Below, piece by piece: positions 55,455-63,363 of a stretch of 64,000 nucleotides of DNA. How positions within the stretch are numbered: position 1 is the first letter of the stretch; each line of letters opens with the position of its first letter. Below the pieces are notes generated by a model. That model did no database searches. It saw nothing but the letters and a program-made list of their open reading frames with translations, and was not told the origin of the DNA. The position numbers were made by a program, and so were the translations under genes. The stretch comes from Pseudorhizobium xiangyangii (lineage in GTDB: Bacteria; Pseudomonadota; Alphaproteobacteria; Rhizobiales; Rhizobiaceae): contig NZ_JAJAWH010000001.1 in NCBI RefSeq assembly GCF_020531965.1, positions 62,001 through 126,000 of the forward strand, in the 5' to 3' direction.

Positions 55455-56358
55455 GGCGGCCGGTCTCCCCCGCCTGATCGGCATGGCTATGTTCGTGACC
55501 GTGATGATGGTCATGGTCATCGTGGCCGTGATGAGCATGGTCATGGTCGTGATGGCCGTCGGCCGGGTGGCAATGGTCGGTGATCGAGCCGTCGCCATGC
55601 AGCACGCGGCCATCCGGCAGATGCGTGTGGTCGTGGTCGTGGCTGTAGAGCGCAAGCCCGCGCCCGGCGCCGCCGAACAGGCGTTGATAGTCCTCGCTGC
55701 GGCTCACCGTCTCGGGCGTGCCACGGCAGCAGACATGGCCGTTCAGGCAGATGACCGTATCGGTGCCGGCCATGACCATGTGCAGGTCATGCGAAATGAG
55801 AAGGATGCCGCAGCCCGTCGTGTGCCGGATCTGGCGGATAAGGTCATAGAGCGCCGTCTCGCCGGCGAAATCGACGCCCTGAACGGGTTCGTCCAGGACG
55901 AGAAGATCGGGTCTGCGAGCAATCGCCCGCGCCAAAAGGGCACGCTGGAACTCGCCTCCCGACAGATGGCGGACTTCGGCGTCGATGAGATGCGGAATGC
56001 CGGTGGCGGCAAGGGCAGCGTCGAGATCGACGTCGGAGAGCTTGCCTGTCAGCCGCATCAGCCGGCGCACCGACAGCGGCATGGTCCAGTCGATGGTCAG
56101 TTTCTGCGGGACATAACCGATGCGCAGATCGCCGGCGCGACGGACCGAACCTTCGTCGGAGCGAAGCACGCCTGTCACAAGCTTTGCCGTGGTGGACTTG
56201 CCTGCCCCGTTAGGGCCAATGAGTGTCAGAATTTCGCCGCGGCGGATGGTGAGATCGACACCCCGCACAAGCCAGCGCTTGTCCCTGTAGACACCGGCGT
56301 CTTTCAATTCGACGAGCGGTTCGGAAGTCGAAGGATCAGCCTGTTTATTCATCAGCAT
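55447..56358 (-). CDS. znuC: Zinc ABC transporter ATP-binding protein
   Basis: 303 residues. Walker A LIGPNGAGKST, signature LSGGEFQRALLARA, Walker B LLVLDEPVQGVD and switch His LISHD are present. A C-terminal tail of about 60 residues is extremely His/Asp-rich (HHDHDHAHHGHDDHDHHHGH), likely a zinc buffer or sensor. ATG 56358 and ATG 56352 are both possible. Two palindromic Zur-box-like sites lie in the 95-bp region shared with divergent znuA. Confidence 0.95.
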   Translation of the reverse strand: MLMNKQADPSTSEPLVELKDAGVYRDKRWLVRGVDLTIRRGEILTLIGPNGAGKSTTAKLVTGVLRSDEGSVRRAGDLRIGYVPQKLTIDWTMPLSVRRLMRLTGKLSDVDLDAALAATGIPHLIDAEVRHLSGGEFQRALLARAIARRPDLLVLDEPVQGVDFAGETALYDLIRQIRHTTGCGILLISHDLHMVMAGTDTVICLNGHVCCRGTPETVSRSEDYQRLFGGAGRGLALYSHDHDHTHLPDGRVLHGDGSITDHCHPADGHHDHDHAHHGHDDHDHHHGHEHSHADQAGETGRHA

Positions 56359-56395
56359 CTTTTTCTGGCGCCCTGTTGCCTGAGGCTATGACACA

Positions 56396-56410
56396 CGTTA
56401 TAGCATAACG
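56396..56410. promoter_or_regulatory. Zur-box-like palindrome 1 (znuA/znuC region)
   Basis: CGTTAT-AGC-ATAACG, perfect 6-bp arms, in the divergent region of znuA and znuC. The GTTATA/TATAAC core is like rhizobial Zur sites. Confidence 0.75.
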
Positions 56411-56416
56411 CAATTG

Positions 56417-56433
56417 ATGTAATAACATTACAT
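56417..56433. promoter_or_regulatory. Zur-box-like palindrome 2 (znuA/znuC region)
   Basis: ATGTAAT-AAC-ATTACAT, perfect 7-bp arms, centred 22 bp from palindrome 1 (two helical turns), suggesting two Zur dimers on one face or one site per divergent promoter. Confidence 0.75.
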
Positions 56434-56453
56434 TTCAAGACAAGGATGCAGTG

Positions 56454-57458
56454 ATGAGACCAGCGGCCCTTCTCCTAGCAACGTCGGCACTTTTCGGCGC
56501 CTCCGCCGCAAACGCGGCACCTGATGTTGTCGTATCGATCAAGCCGATCCACTCGCTGGTCGCATCGATCATGCAGGGGGTCGGAGAACCGGCGCTGATC
56601 GTGGAAGGCGCCGCCTCCCCGCATACGTTCACGATGAAGCCTTCCAACGCCCGCGCGGTACAAGGCGCCGACATCGTGTTCTGGATGGGTCCCGGCATGG
56701 AAGCATTCCTTGAAAAGCCGCTGGAGGCGCTGGCATCGGACGCAACGGTCGTCAGGCTCGATGATGTCGAAGGCCTGGAGAAGCTGCCGTTCCGCGAGGG
56801 CGGCGCATTCGAGGCGCACGATCATGGTGACGATCACGGTCACGCGGGTTCACATGATCACGCTGAAGCAGCGGACGGTGACGACCATGAAGGGCACGCC
56901 CACGGCGACCATGGTCACGACGACCATCATCACGGCGAGTTCGATACCCATCTCTGGCTTGACCCCGCCAATGCCAAGGCCATGGCGGCAGCTATCGAAA
57001 AGTCGCTCGCCGCTGCCGATCCGGACAACGCCTCTGCCTACGCAGCAAATCTCGATGCGTTGAACGGCAAGATCGACGTCCTGGACAAGGAGATCACCGC
57101 GACAATCGCCCCGATCAAGGAAAAGCCCTTCATCGTCTTCCACGATGCCTATCAGTATTTCGAGAGCCATTACGGTGTGCGGGTCGTCGGCTCGATCACG
57201 GTGAGCCCCGAAGTCATGCCGGGAGCCGAGCGCGTGACCGAAATTCACGACAAGGTAAAGGAGCTCGGCGCCACCTGCGTCTTCGCCGAACCGCAGTTCG
57301 AGCCGAAGCTGATTCAGGTCGTTACCGAGGGCACGCCTGCGAAATCCGGCACGCTCGATCCGGAAGGCGCGAGCCTCACGGAGGGACCGGCACTCTATTT
57401 CGACCTGATGCAGTCGATCGCCACCAACCTCAAGATTTGCCTCGGCCAGGACACCTGA
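56454..57458 (+). CDS. znuA: Zinc ABC transporter periplasmic binding protein
   Basis: 334 residues. The signal peptide is about 1-22 (FGASAANAAP). The metal site histidines are in IKPIHSLVA, ASPHTFTMKP, FDTHLWLDP and the late Asp/Glu. A His/Asp-rich loop (about 122-160: HDHGDDHGHAGSHDHAEA and more) hangs between the lobes, as in other ZnuA proteins, and may collect zinc. AAGGA lies 7 bp before ATG 56454 (a GTG directly precedes it). It is divergent from znuC and presumably repressed by Zur. Confidence 0.95.
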   Translation: MRPAALLLATSALFGASAANAAPDVVVSIKPIHSLVASIMQGVGEPALIVEGAASPHTFTMKPSNARAVQGADIVFWMGPGMEAFLEKPLEALASDATVVRLDDVEGLEKLPFREGGAFEAHDHGDDHGHAGSHDHAEAADGDDHEGHAHGDHGHDDHHHGEFDTHLWLDPANAKAMAAAIEKSLAAADPDNASAYAANLDALNGKIDVLDKEITATIAPIKEKPFIVFHDAYQYFESHYGVRVVGSITVSPEVMPGAERVTEIHDKVKELGATCVFAEPQFEPKLIQVVTEGTPAKSGTLDPEGASLTEGPALYFDLMQSIATNLKICLGQDT

Positions 57459-57514
57459 GCCGACCAGTCTACAAGCGAGGCGGGCTCTGTCCGCCTTTCT
57501 ATTTTGAATCAAGT

Positions 57515-57530
57515 GTAATGTTATATCATA
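57515..57530 (+). promoter_or_regulatory. Zur-box-like site upstream of the CobW-family gene
   Basis: GTAATGTTATATCATA, 13 bp before the ATG at 57543. It is an imperfect palindrome sharing the GTAAT and GTTATA elements of the two sites in the znuA/znuC region. Confidence 0.55.
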
Positions 57531-57542
57531 TGGATAAATACG

Positions 57543-58742
57543 ATGGATAACAGATTGCCGGTCACCGTCATCTCCGGGTTTCTCGGAGCCGGAAAGACGA
57601 CGCTTCTCAACCACATCCTTGGCAATCGAGCTGGCCTGCGCGTCGCCGTCATCGTCAACGACATGAGCGAGGTGAACATCGACGCCGCGCTCGTTCGCGA
57701 AGGCAGCAAGCTCTCGCGAACGCAGGAGCAACTGGTTGAGATGACCAATGGCTGCATCTGTTGCACGCTGCGCGACGACCTGCTGACAGAGGTGCGCAAT
57801 CTGGCCGGCCAGAACCGGTTTGACTACCTGCTGATCGAATCCACCGGCATCGCCGAACCCCTCCCTGTCGCCGCGACCTTCGACTTTCGCGACGAGAACG
57901 GGAAAAGCCTTTCCGACCTGGCGCGTCTCGATACGATGGTGACCGTTGTCGATGCGGCAAATCTCCTGAACAATTACGGATCATCCGATTTCCTTGCGGA
58001 ACGCGGACAATCTGCCGGCGACGGTGACAGTCGAATGCTGGTCGACCTTCTGGTCGAGCAGATTGAATTCGCCGACGTCGTCATTCTCAACAAGTCATCC
58101 GCCGCTTCAGCGGATGAACGAGACGCCGCGCGGAAAATCATCGCCGGGCTTAATCCGGATGCCAGGCTCATCGAGGCCGATTTCGGCCAGGTGGCCGCCA
58201 CTGATATTCTCGGCACCGGCCTGTTCGACTTTGCGAAAGCCGAGACCAATCCACTGTGGTTCAAGGAACTCCACGGCTTCAAGTCTCATGTGCCCGAGAC
58301 CGAGGAATACGGGATCCGCAGCTTCGTCTATCGCGAACGGCGTCCCTTCGATCCGGCGAAACTCCAGGCCTTCATCGCCCGTTCCTGGCCGGGCGTCATT
58401 CGCGCCAAGGGCTTCTTCTGGCTGGCGACCCGGCCGCACCATGTCGGAGAGATAAGCCAGGCGGGCGCGATCGTGCGGACCGAAAAGCGCGGTCTCTGGT
58501 GGGCCTCCGTGCCCCGAGAACAGTGGCCCGCCGATGAGGACTTCCTGCGCATGCTGCAGCCCTATCTCGATCCGACCTGGGGTGACCGTCGCCAGGAGAT
58601 CGTCTTCATCGGCGCCGATCCGATGAGCGAAGCGGCACTACGGGCAGGGCTGGACGAGTGCCTGGTGGAAGAATGCGACTTTCAACCGCAGCACTGGCAC
58701 GGGCTGCCCGATCCGTTCACATCCTGGGAACGCAGCGCCTGA
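57543..58742 (+). CDS. CobW/COG0523 family GTPase, putative zinc metallochaperone (ZigA-like)
   Basis: 399 residues. The GTPase motifs are [16 protein letters not shown] (Walker A), the metal-binding GCICC motif near residue 75, ESTGIAEP (Walker B-like) and ILNKSSA (base recognition). The C-terminal CobW domain is about 270-390. COG0523 proteins deliver metals. Location beside znuA and a Zur-like site points to zinc supply under starvation rather than cobalt insertion. The gene follows znuA by 84 bp and ends at a strong terminator. Confidence 0.88.
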   Translation: MDNRLPVTVISGFLGAGKTTLLNHILGNRAGLRVAVIVNDMSEVNIDAALVREGSKLSRTQEQLVEMTNGCICCTLRDDLLTEVRNLAGQNRFDYLLIESTGIAEPLPVAATFDFRDENGKSLSDLARLDTMVTVVDAANLLNNYGSSDFLAERGQSAGDGDSRMLVDLLVEQIEFADVVILNKSSAASADERDAARKIIAGLNPDARLIEADFGQVAATDILGTGLFDFAKAETNPLWFKELHGFKSHVPETEEYGIRSFVYRERRPFDPAKLQAFIARSWPGVIRAKGFFWLATRPHHVGEISQAGAIVRTEKRGLWWASVPREQWPADEDFLRMLQPYLDPTWGDRRQEIVFIGADPMSEAALRAGLDECLVEECDFQPQHWHGLPDPFTSWERSA

Positions 58743-58766
58743 GGAATGCGGCGATCAAAAACAGCG

Positions 58767-58801
58767 AACCCCGCCACGCCATTTCGGGCGGGCGGGGTTC
58801 G
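58767..58801. terminator. Rho-independent terminator between CobW-family and RcnB-like genes
   Basis: GAACCCCGCC and GGCGGGGTTC (10-bp perfect arms) around an ACGCC-containing loop, 25 bp past the CobW-family stop. It is placed to end both convergent genes, although U-tracts are short. Confidence 0.8.
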
Positions 58802-58816
58802 GGCGTCCAAGGAGAA

Positions 58817-59179
58817 TTACCGGCTGGCGATGATGCTCGCAATGATGCCGGAGGTGATGCCGACCAGCAGGAAGTCGTTGTCTACCCGGACCCAGCGATG
58901 GCCGCGCGGCGGTGCGGACAGGCGATGACGGCGATAGTCCCGCACCTCGCGCATGTGGCGACGCTCGGATGACGACATGCGGTGACCCTTGTTCCAGCGC
59001 TGCTTGTGCACGTTGGCTTTCCTGTCTGGCCTTACATCCCGGTCAGCGTGACGGCCCCGGTCGTTATCCCGATTGTCGTAATGCCGGCCGCGGTCGTTGC
59101 CACGATAATCGTCGCGTGCCTGCGCCATCGGCGCGGCCAGGAAAGTTGCAGCGAGCATAAGGGCAACGAACTTTTTCAT
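58817..59179 (-). CDS. RcnB-like small periplasmic protein
   Basis: 120 residues from ATG 59179 (RBS GGAGAG). A signal peptide (about 1-21, APMAQA) is followed by an Arg/Asp/His-rich stretch with RGNDRGRHYDNRDNDRGRH. The C-terminal RLSAPPRGHRWVRVDNDFLLV motif is typical of RcnB (DUF2502-like) proteins; in E. coli RcnB modulates nickel/cobalt efflux. A metal role would fit the adjoining zinc locus but is inferred. Confidence 0.8.
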   Translation of the reverse strand: MKKFVALMLAATFLAAPMAQARDDYRGNDRGRHYDNRDNDRGRHADRDVRPDRKANVHKQRWNKGHRMSSSERRHMREVRDYRRHRLSAPPRGHRWVRVDNDFLLVGITSGIIASIIASR

Positions 59180-59304
59180 CGGTCTCTCCACGTGTTGTTC
59201 ATGAGGAGGACGATAGGTGGGATGCGATGAATGATAGATGAATTTGATATTAAACTTCCGTAATAAACGCAGGCATTTATCTTGTCTTCCTAAAGTGAGA
59301 AACA

Positions 59305-60915
59305 TTAACCGAGGCGCTCGTACACGAAGCCTTGGAAGTCTGCAGGCTGGCCTCTGCCGGACGTATCGAAGGCAAACACGCCGGCAAAGGCGCCGGTGAA
59401 GGAGCCGTGCTCGCCTCGGCCACCCTCATCGGAAATCACGCTCGCATCCAGAACAGGGCCGATCGGCTGCCACTCCACCTCCTTAGAGGCCCGCCAGAGG
59501 AATTGCAGGTCGTTTTCGCGGATCTCCATTGCCAGATGGACGGGACCTTCGGGCACGGCAACGCCGCTTGCGACGGGAAAGCTCATGCGGCCATGCGGGA
59601 AATCTCCCGGGCAGGAGAAGATCGTCACGACACGCCCCAGCTTTTCGTGCAGCGTCACCACCAGCGCATGGAACTTGTGGCGGTTGTAGTAGTGCGTCAG
59701 CCCCGCCGCCTGCTGATAGGTATCGGGAGCAAACTCGACGACGGTGTCCGCCCGGAAGGAATGATGCTCCTGCCGGCGCGCCACGAGCGCCTGATCGAAC
59801 CACGATCCGATGCTCTCCCGACCATGAAGGCGCAGGTACCCGGGTCGCTCCGTGAGGCTGAAGATCCGCTCCGGATACGGCGTGCGCAGCCACTGGAACT
59901 CGTCGGGCAGCGGCCCCGGCTGAAAGTGGGTCTCGATGCGGTCCGACCGCCTGGTGAGTGTCGCATTGCCGGGTGCCTGCACGTCGACATCCGGAACCGT
60001 TCCACCCTGTGCCAGATAGAGCCAGTCGTCCTCCCAGATGCACTTCTGCAGTGCCGTTTCACGCCCGAGGGTGCAACGCCGTTTCGGCGGCATGGGTCGC
60101 CCGCACAGATGGGTGTGATAGGCCTGCCCATCCGGCGTCTCGACATACTGGCCGTGGCCCGCCCGCTGGAGCACGGCCTTGGGATCGTCCTTGGAGGTGA
60201 TGAGGTGCGTGTTCGGATGCATCTCGTAGGGACCATCGATGGCACGGGATCTCGCCATGGTCACGGCGTGGTCGTAGCCCGTACCGCCCTCGGCGGTGGT
60301 CAGGTAGTACCAGCCGTTGCGCTTGAAGAGATGCGGCCCCTCGACCAGGCCGAGCGGGCTGCCCGGAAAGATGTTCCTGATCGGCCCCTTCAGCGATTTC
60401 GTTTCGGCATCCCATTCCTGGAAGAGTATCCCGTCGAAGGCCGGATGCTTCGGCGCGCCGCCATAGCTTTCCGTGCGATGGTTCCACTGCATGTTGAGGA
60501 ACCACTTGCGGCCATCGTCGTCATGGAAAAGCGACGGGTCGAAGCCGGAGGAATTGACATAGACGGGATCCGACCACTCGCCCTCGATCGTCGGCGAGGT
60601 GACGATGTAGTTATGGGCGTCCTTGAAGTTGCCGTCGTAGCGTTTGACATCCGTGTAGACGAGCCAGAACAGCCCGTCCGCGTATGAAAGGCATGGCGCC
60701 CAGATGCCGCAGCTGTCGGGATTGCCGCGCATGTCGAGCTGGCTCGCACGCTCCAGCGGGCGGTGCACCAGCGTCCAGTTCACAAGATCGCGGGAGTGAT
60801 GGATCTGAACGCCGGGGTACCACTCGAACGTGGATGTGGCGATGTAATAGTCCTCGCCGACGCGGCAGATCGAGGGGTCGGGGTTGAAACCCGGCAGGAT
60901 CGGGTTGTGGATCAT
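59305..60915 (-). CDS. Glycoside hydrolase family 43 (beta-xylosidase-like)
   Basis: 536 residues from ATG 60915 (RBS GGGAGGAAA). The longer upstream frame translates the palindromic repeats and is not part of the gene. The GH43 five-bladed propeller (about 1-310) has NPILPGFNPDPSICRVG (general base Asp), SSGFDPSLFHDDDGR (pKa-modulating Asp) and VEGPHLFKRNG (acid Glu). The C-terminal beta-sandwich (about 330-536) is typical of XynB-type enzymes. It lacks a signal peptide, so it acts on imported xylo- or arabino-oligosaccharides. It is followed upstream by oxidoreductase genes in the same direction. Confidence 0.92.
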   Translation of the reverse strand: MIHNPILPGFNPDPSICRVGEDYYIATSTFEWYPGVQIHHSRDLVNWTLVHRPLERASQLDMRGNPDSCGIWAPCLSYADGLFWLVYTDVKRYDGNFKDAHNYIVTSPTIEGEWSDPVYVNSSGFDPSLFHDDDGRKWFLNMQWNHRTESYGGAPKHPAFDGILFQEWDAETKSLKGPIRNIFPGSPLGLVEGPHLFKRNGWYYLTTAEGGTGYDHAVTMARSRAIDGPYEMHPNTHLITSKDDPKAVLQRAGHGQYVETPDGQAYHTHLCGRPMPPKRRCTLGRETALQKCIWEDDWLYLAQGGTVPDVDVQAPGNATLTRRSDRIETHFQPGPLPDEFQWLRTPYPERIFSLTERPGYLRLHGRESIGSWFDQALVARRQEHHSFRADTVVEFAPDTYQQAAGLTHYYNRHKFHALVVTLHEKLGRVVTIFSCPGDFPHGRMSFPVASGVAVPEGPVHLAMEIRENDLQFLWRASKEVEWQPIGPVLDASVISDEGGRGEHGSFTGAFAGVFAFDTSGRGQPADFQGFVYERLG

Positions 60916-60939
60916 GTGTTTCCTCCCAATTACGTTTGG

Positions 60940-61085
60940 CAATGCCCCCTCTGGCCTGCCGGCCATCTCCCCCACAAAGGGGGAGAAACCCGTGGCGCCT
61001 GCCTGCCTCAATGGGCCTGGACGGAAGCACCGGGTTAAGCCCTCCCCTTGTGGGGAGGGTGGGAGGGGCCTTTCGACACGCCGGT
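60940..61085. repeat. Palindromic intergenic repeats between GH43 and aldo/keto reductase genes
   Basis: Two hairpins with 8-bp perfect arms are visible: TCTCCCCC-ACAAA-GGGGGAGA (60966-60986) and CCCTCCCC-TTGT-GGGGAGGG (61040-61059), then GGGAGGGGCC and TCGACACG. The reverse complement of the second unit matches the unit inside uvrB (45905-45957) over most of its length, minus the small GGTCCTTCGGACC hairpin. Confidence 0.85.
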
Positions 61086-61096
61086 GAGGCCAACGC

Positions 61097-62140
61097 CTAC
61101 CGCTGTGGTCCCTTGCGCTCGGCGGATGCCGCCCAGAGATTGATGTTGCCTTCCTTGGCATGGGTGTCGATGGCGGCCAGTTCCTCCGGCGTGAACTGCG
61201 GGTTCTCCAGCGCCTTGACGCAGTCCTCCACCTGTTCCGGGCGGCTGGCGCCGATCAGCGCCGTCGTGACACGTCCACCGCGAAGCACCCAGGCGATTGC
61301 CATCTGCGCCAGCGTCTGTCCGCGCTTTTCGGCAATGGCGTTGAGCGCGCGAAGGTTCTCTATGTTCTCGTCGCTCAAGAATTCGGAACGCAGCGACTTG
61401 CCCTGCGCGGCACGGCTGCCTTCCGGAACGCCGCCCAGATATTTCGAGGTGAGCATGCCCTGCGCCAGCGGCGAAAACACGATGGAGCCGATGCCGAGGT
61501 CGTCCAGCGTGTCGAGCAGTCCGTCCTCCTCGATCCAGCGATTGATCATCGAATAGCTCGGCTGGTGGATGAGGACCGGCGTGCCAAGCGCCTTCAGGAT
61601 CGCGGCCGCCTCGCGGGTGCGGTTCGAATTGTAGGACGAGATGCCCACATAGAGCGCCCTGCCCGACCGGACGATGTGGTCCAGCGCGCCGCAGGTCTCC
61701 TCCAGCGGTGTGTCCGGGTCGAAACGGTGCGAGTAGAAGATGTCGACATAGTCGAGGCCCATGCGCTTCAGGCTCTGGTCGCAGGACGAGATCAGGTATT
61801 TGCGGCTGCCCCACTCGCCGTAGGGACCCGGCCACATGTTGTAGCCGGCCTTGGACGAGATGATCAGCTCATCGCGGTAACCGGCAAAATCGGTGCGCAG
61901 GATTTCGCCGAACGCGGTTTCGGCACTGCCGGGCGGCGGACCATAATTGTTGGCAAGGTCGAAATGGGTAATGCCGAGATCGAAGGCCTTGCGGCAGATG
62001 GCGGTCTTGCGCTCGTGCGGCGTATCTTGGCCGAAATTGTGCCACAGGCCGAGCGAAAGCGCCGGCAGCTTGAGACCGGAATGGCCGCAACGGTTGTACT
62101 TCATCTTCGAGTAGCGGTCGTCCGCCGGTTGCCAGACCAT
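61097..62140 (-). CDS. Aldo/keto reductase (YghZ/AKR14-like)
   Basis: 347 residues; start with AGGAGG RBS. The opening MKYNRCGHSGLKLPALSLG and the early LWHNFGQ are typical of the YghZ (L-glyceraldehyde 3-phosphate reductase) branch. The catalytic tetrad is visible as the Asp in HFDLANNYG (Tyr follows), Lys in ISSKAGYNMWPG and His in DIFYSHRFD. The NADPH loop is LIGASRPEQ. It probably reduces a sugar-derived aldehyde in the cluster with the GH43, Gfo/Idh/MocA and isomerase genes. Confidence 0.92.
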   Translation of the reverse strand: MVWQPADDRYSKMKYNRCGHSGLKLPALSLGLWHNFGQDTPHERKTAICRKAFDLGITHFDLANNYGPPPGSAETAFGEILRTDFAGYRDELIISSKAGYNMWPGPYGEWGSRKYLISSCDQSLKRMGLDYVDIFYSHRFDPDTPLEETCGALDHIVRSGRALYVGISSYNSNRTREAAAILKALGTPVLIHQPSYSMINRWIEEDGLLDTLDDLGIGSIVFSPLAQGMLTSKYLGGVPEGSRAAQGKSLRSEFLSDENIENLRALNAIAEKRGQTLAQMAIAWVLRGGRVTTALIGASRPEQVEDCVKALENPQFTPEELAAIDTHAKEGNINLWAASAERKGPQR

Positions 62141-62205
62141 GACATCCTCCTTGTCCTTGGAATACGAGGCGGGCTTGGGAAAACCCGCGTCGCATTGATA
62201 GTCGA

Positions 62206-63339
62206 TCAGCGCAGAAGTGCCAGCGCCTCATCGATGCCGAGCGGCTGGGGCTGGGTGCAGGTGGTGGTCATGTTGACGAAGCTCCCCTCCTCGCCCGACT
62301 TCAGGATAGAGGTCAGAACATCGATGCCGTGCAACGACCGGTCCAGCGAGCAGCGCGGGTCACGCCCCTCGATGAGCGCCACAGCCATGTCGGCGAGGCC
62401 TGCAGCCCTGTAGTTGGCGCGCGGCCCGTTCGGATGCTCCTGGTTCGCCTTGGCAAAGGGATGATCCCAGTCCGGCAGCGGCTTGATGTCCTTGTCGCGA
62501 CCCGCGACCTCCACGAGACCGCCGAAGAAGTTCGGATCGGGGACGTAGATGGAACCCTCGGTGCCGTATAGTTCCATGTTGGCGTGCCGGTGCGACCAGA
62601 CGTCCCAGCTCGCGGACATGGTGATCGTCGCACCACTGACGAACTCAAGCAGCGCATGGATATTGGTCGGCGTCTCGACGGGGATCACCTGCCCGGCGAG
62701 CGGTTCGCTGGTAACCGTTCGCGTGGGGCTCGCCATGGAGGTGAGTGCCGCGACACGGCGCACCGGCCCGATCAGGTTGATGAGGTTTGCCACGTAGTAG
62801 GGACCGAGATCGAGGATAGGCCCGCCGCCGGGCAGGAAGAAGAAGCCTGGATTGGGATGCCACATCTCCATGCCGGGGCTCATCACGTGGCAGGTGCCCG
62901 ACGTGATCCGGCCGATACCGCCCTCGTCTATGTACTTGCGGGCAAGCTGGTGGGCACCGCCAAGGAAGGTGTCGGGTGCGCAGCCGATGGCGAGCCCCCT
63001 TTCCGTCGCGATCCGCCTCAGTTCCTCGCCCTCCTCGAGCGAGAGAACCAGCGGCTTTTCGGAATAGACGTGCTTGCCGGCCTCAAGGATCGCGCGGGAC
63101 ACGGTAAAATGCGCCGCGGGGATCGTCAGGTTGACGATGAGATCCAGCTCGTCATTGGCGAGCAGATCCTCGATCGCCTGCGCCTTGACGCCGTATTCCG
63201 CCGCCCGAAGCTCGGCCACAGTGCGGTCGAGATCGGCGCAGGCCAGTATCTTGAAACCCTTGAACAACGGCGCCAGCGCCAGGTAGGTGATTGAAATATT
63301 GCCGCATCCGATGATGCCGACGCCGAGTTCCTTGGCCAT
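62206..63339 (-). CDS. Gfo/Idh/MocA family oxidoreductase
   Basis: 377 residues; RBS GGAG. The NAD(P) Rossmann fold starts with GVGIIGCGNISITYL. The EKP motif typical of the family is in YSEKPLVLS near residue 95. The C-terminal beta-sheet domain (about 125-377) includes GPILDLGPYYVANLINL with the conserved Asp and Tyr/His region. Family members oxidise sugars, inositols or glycosides. The organisation with a xylosidase-like enzyme and a TIM-barrel isomerase suggests catabolism of a plant-derived sugar. Confidence 0.92.
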   Translation of the reverse strand: MAKELGVGIIGCGNISITYLALAPLFKGFKILACADLDRTVAELRAAEYGVKAQAIEDLLANDELDLIVNLTIPAAHFTVSRAILEAGKHVYSEKPLVLSLEEGEELRRIATERGLAIGCAPDTFLGGAHQLARKYIDEGGIGRITSGTCHVMSPGMEMWHPNPGFFFLPGGGPILDLGPYYVANLINLIGPVRRVAALTSMASPTRTVTSEPLAGQVIPVETPTNIHALLEFVSGATITMSASWDVWSHRHANMELYGTEGSIYVPDPNFFGGLVEVAGRDKDIKPLPDWDHPFAKANQEHPNGPRANYRAAGLADMAVALIEGRDPRCSLDRSLHGIDVLTSILKSGEEGSFVNMTTTCTQPQPLGIDEALALLR

Positions 63340-63363
63340 GATGGGCTCCGAAATGCTGTTGTA

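Noticed and set aside
60916-61161. Extension of the GH43 frame through the palindromic repeats
   Set aside because: The translated repeat peptides are a known artefact; a strong RBS and the family N-terminus place the start at 60915.
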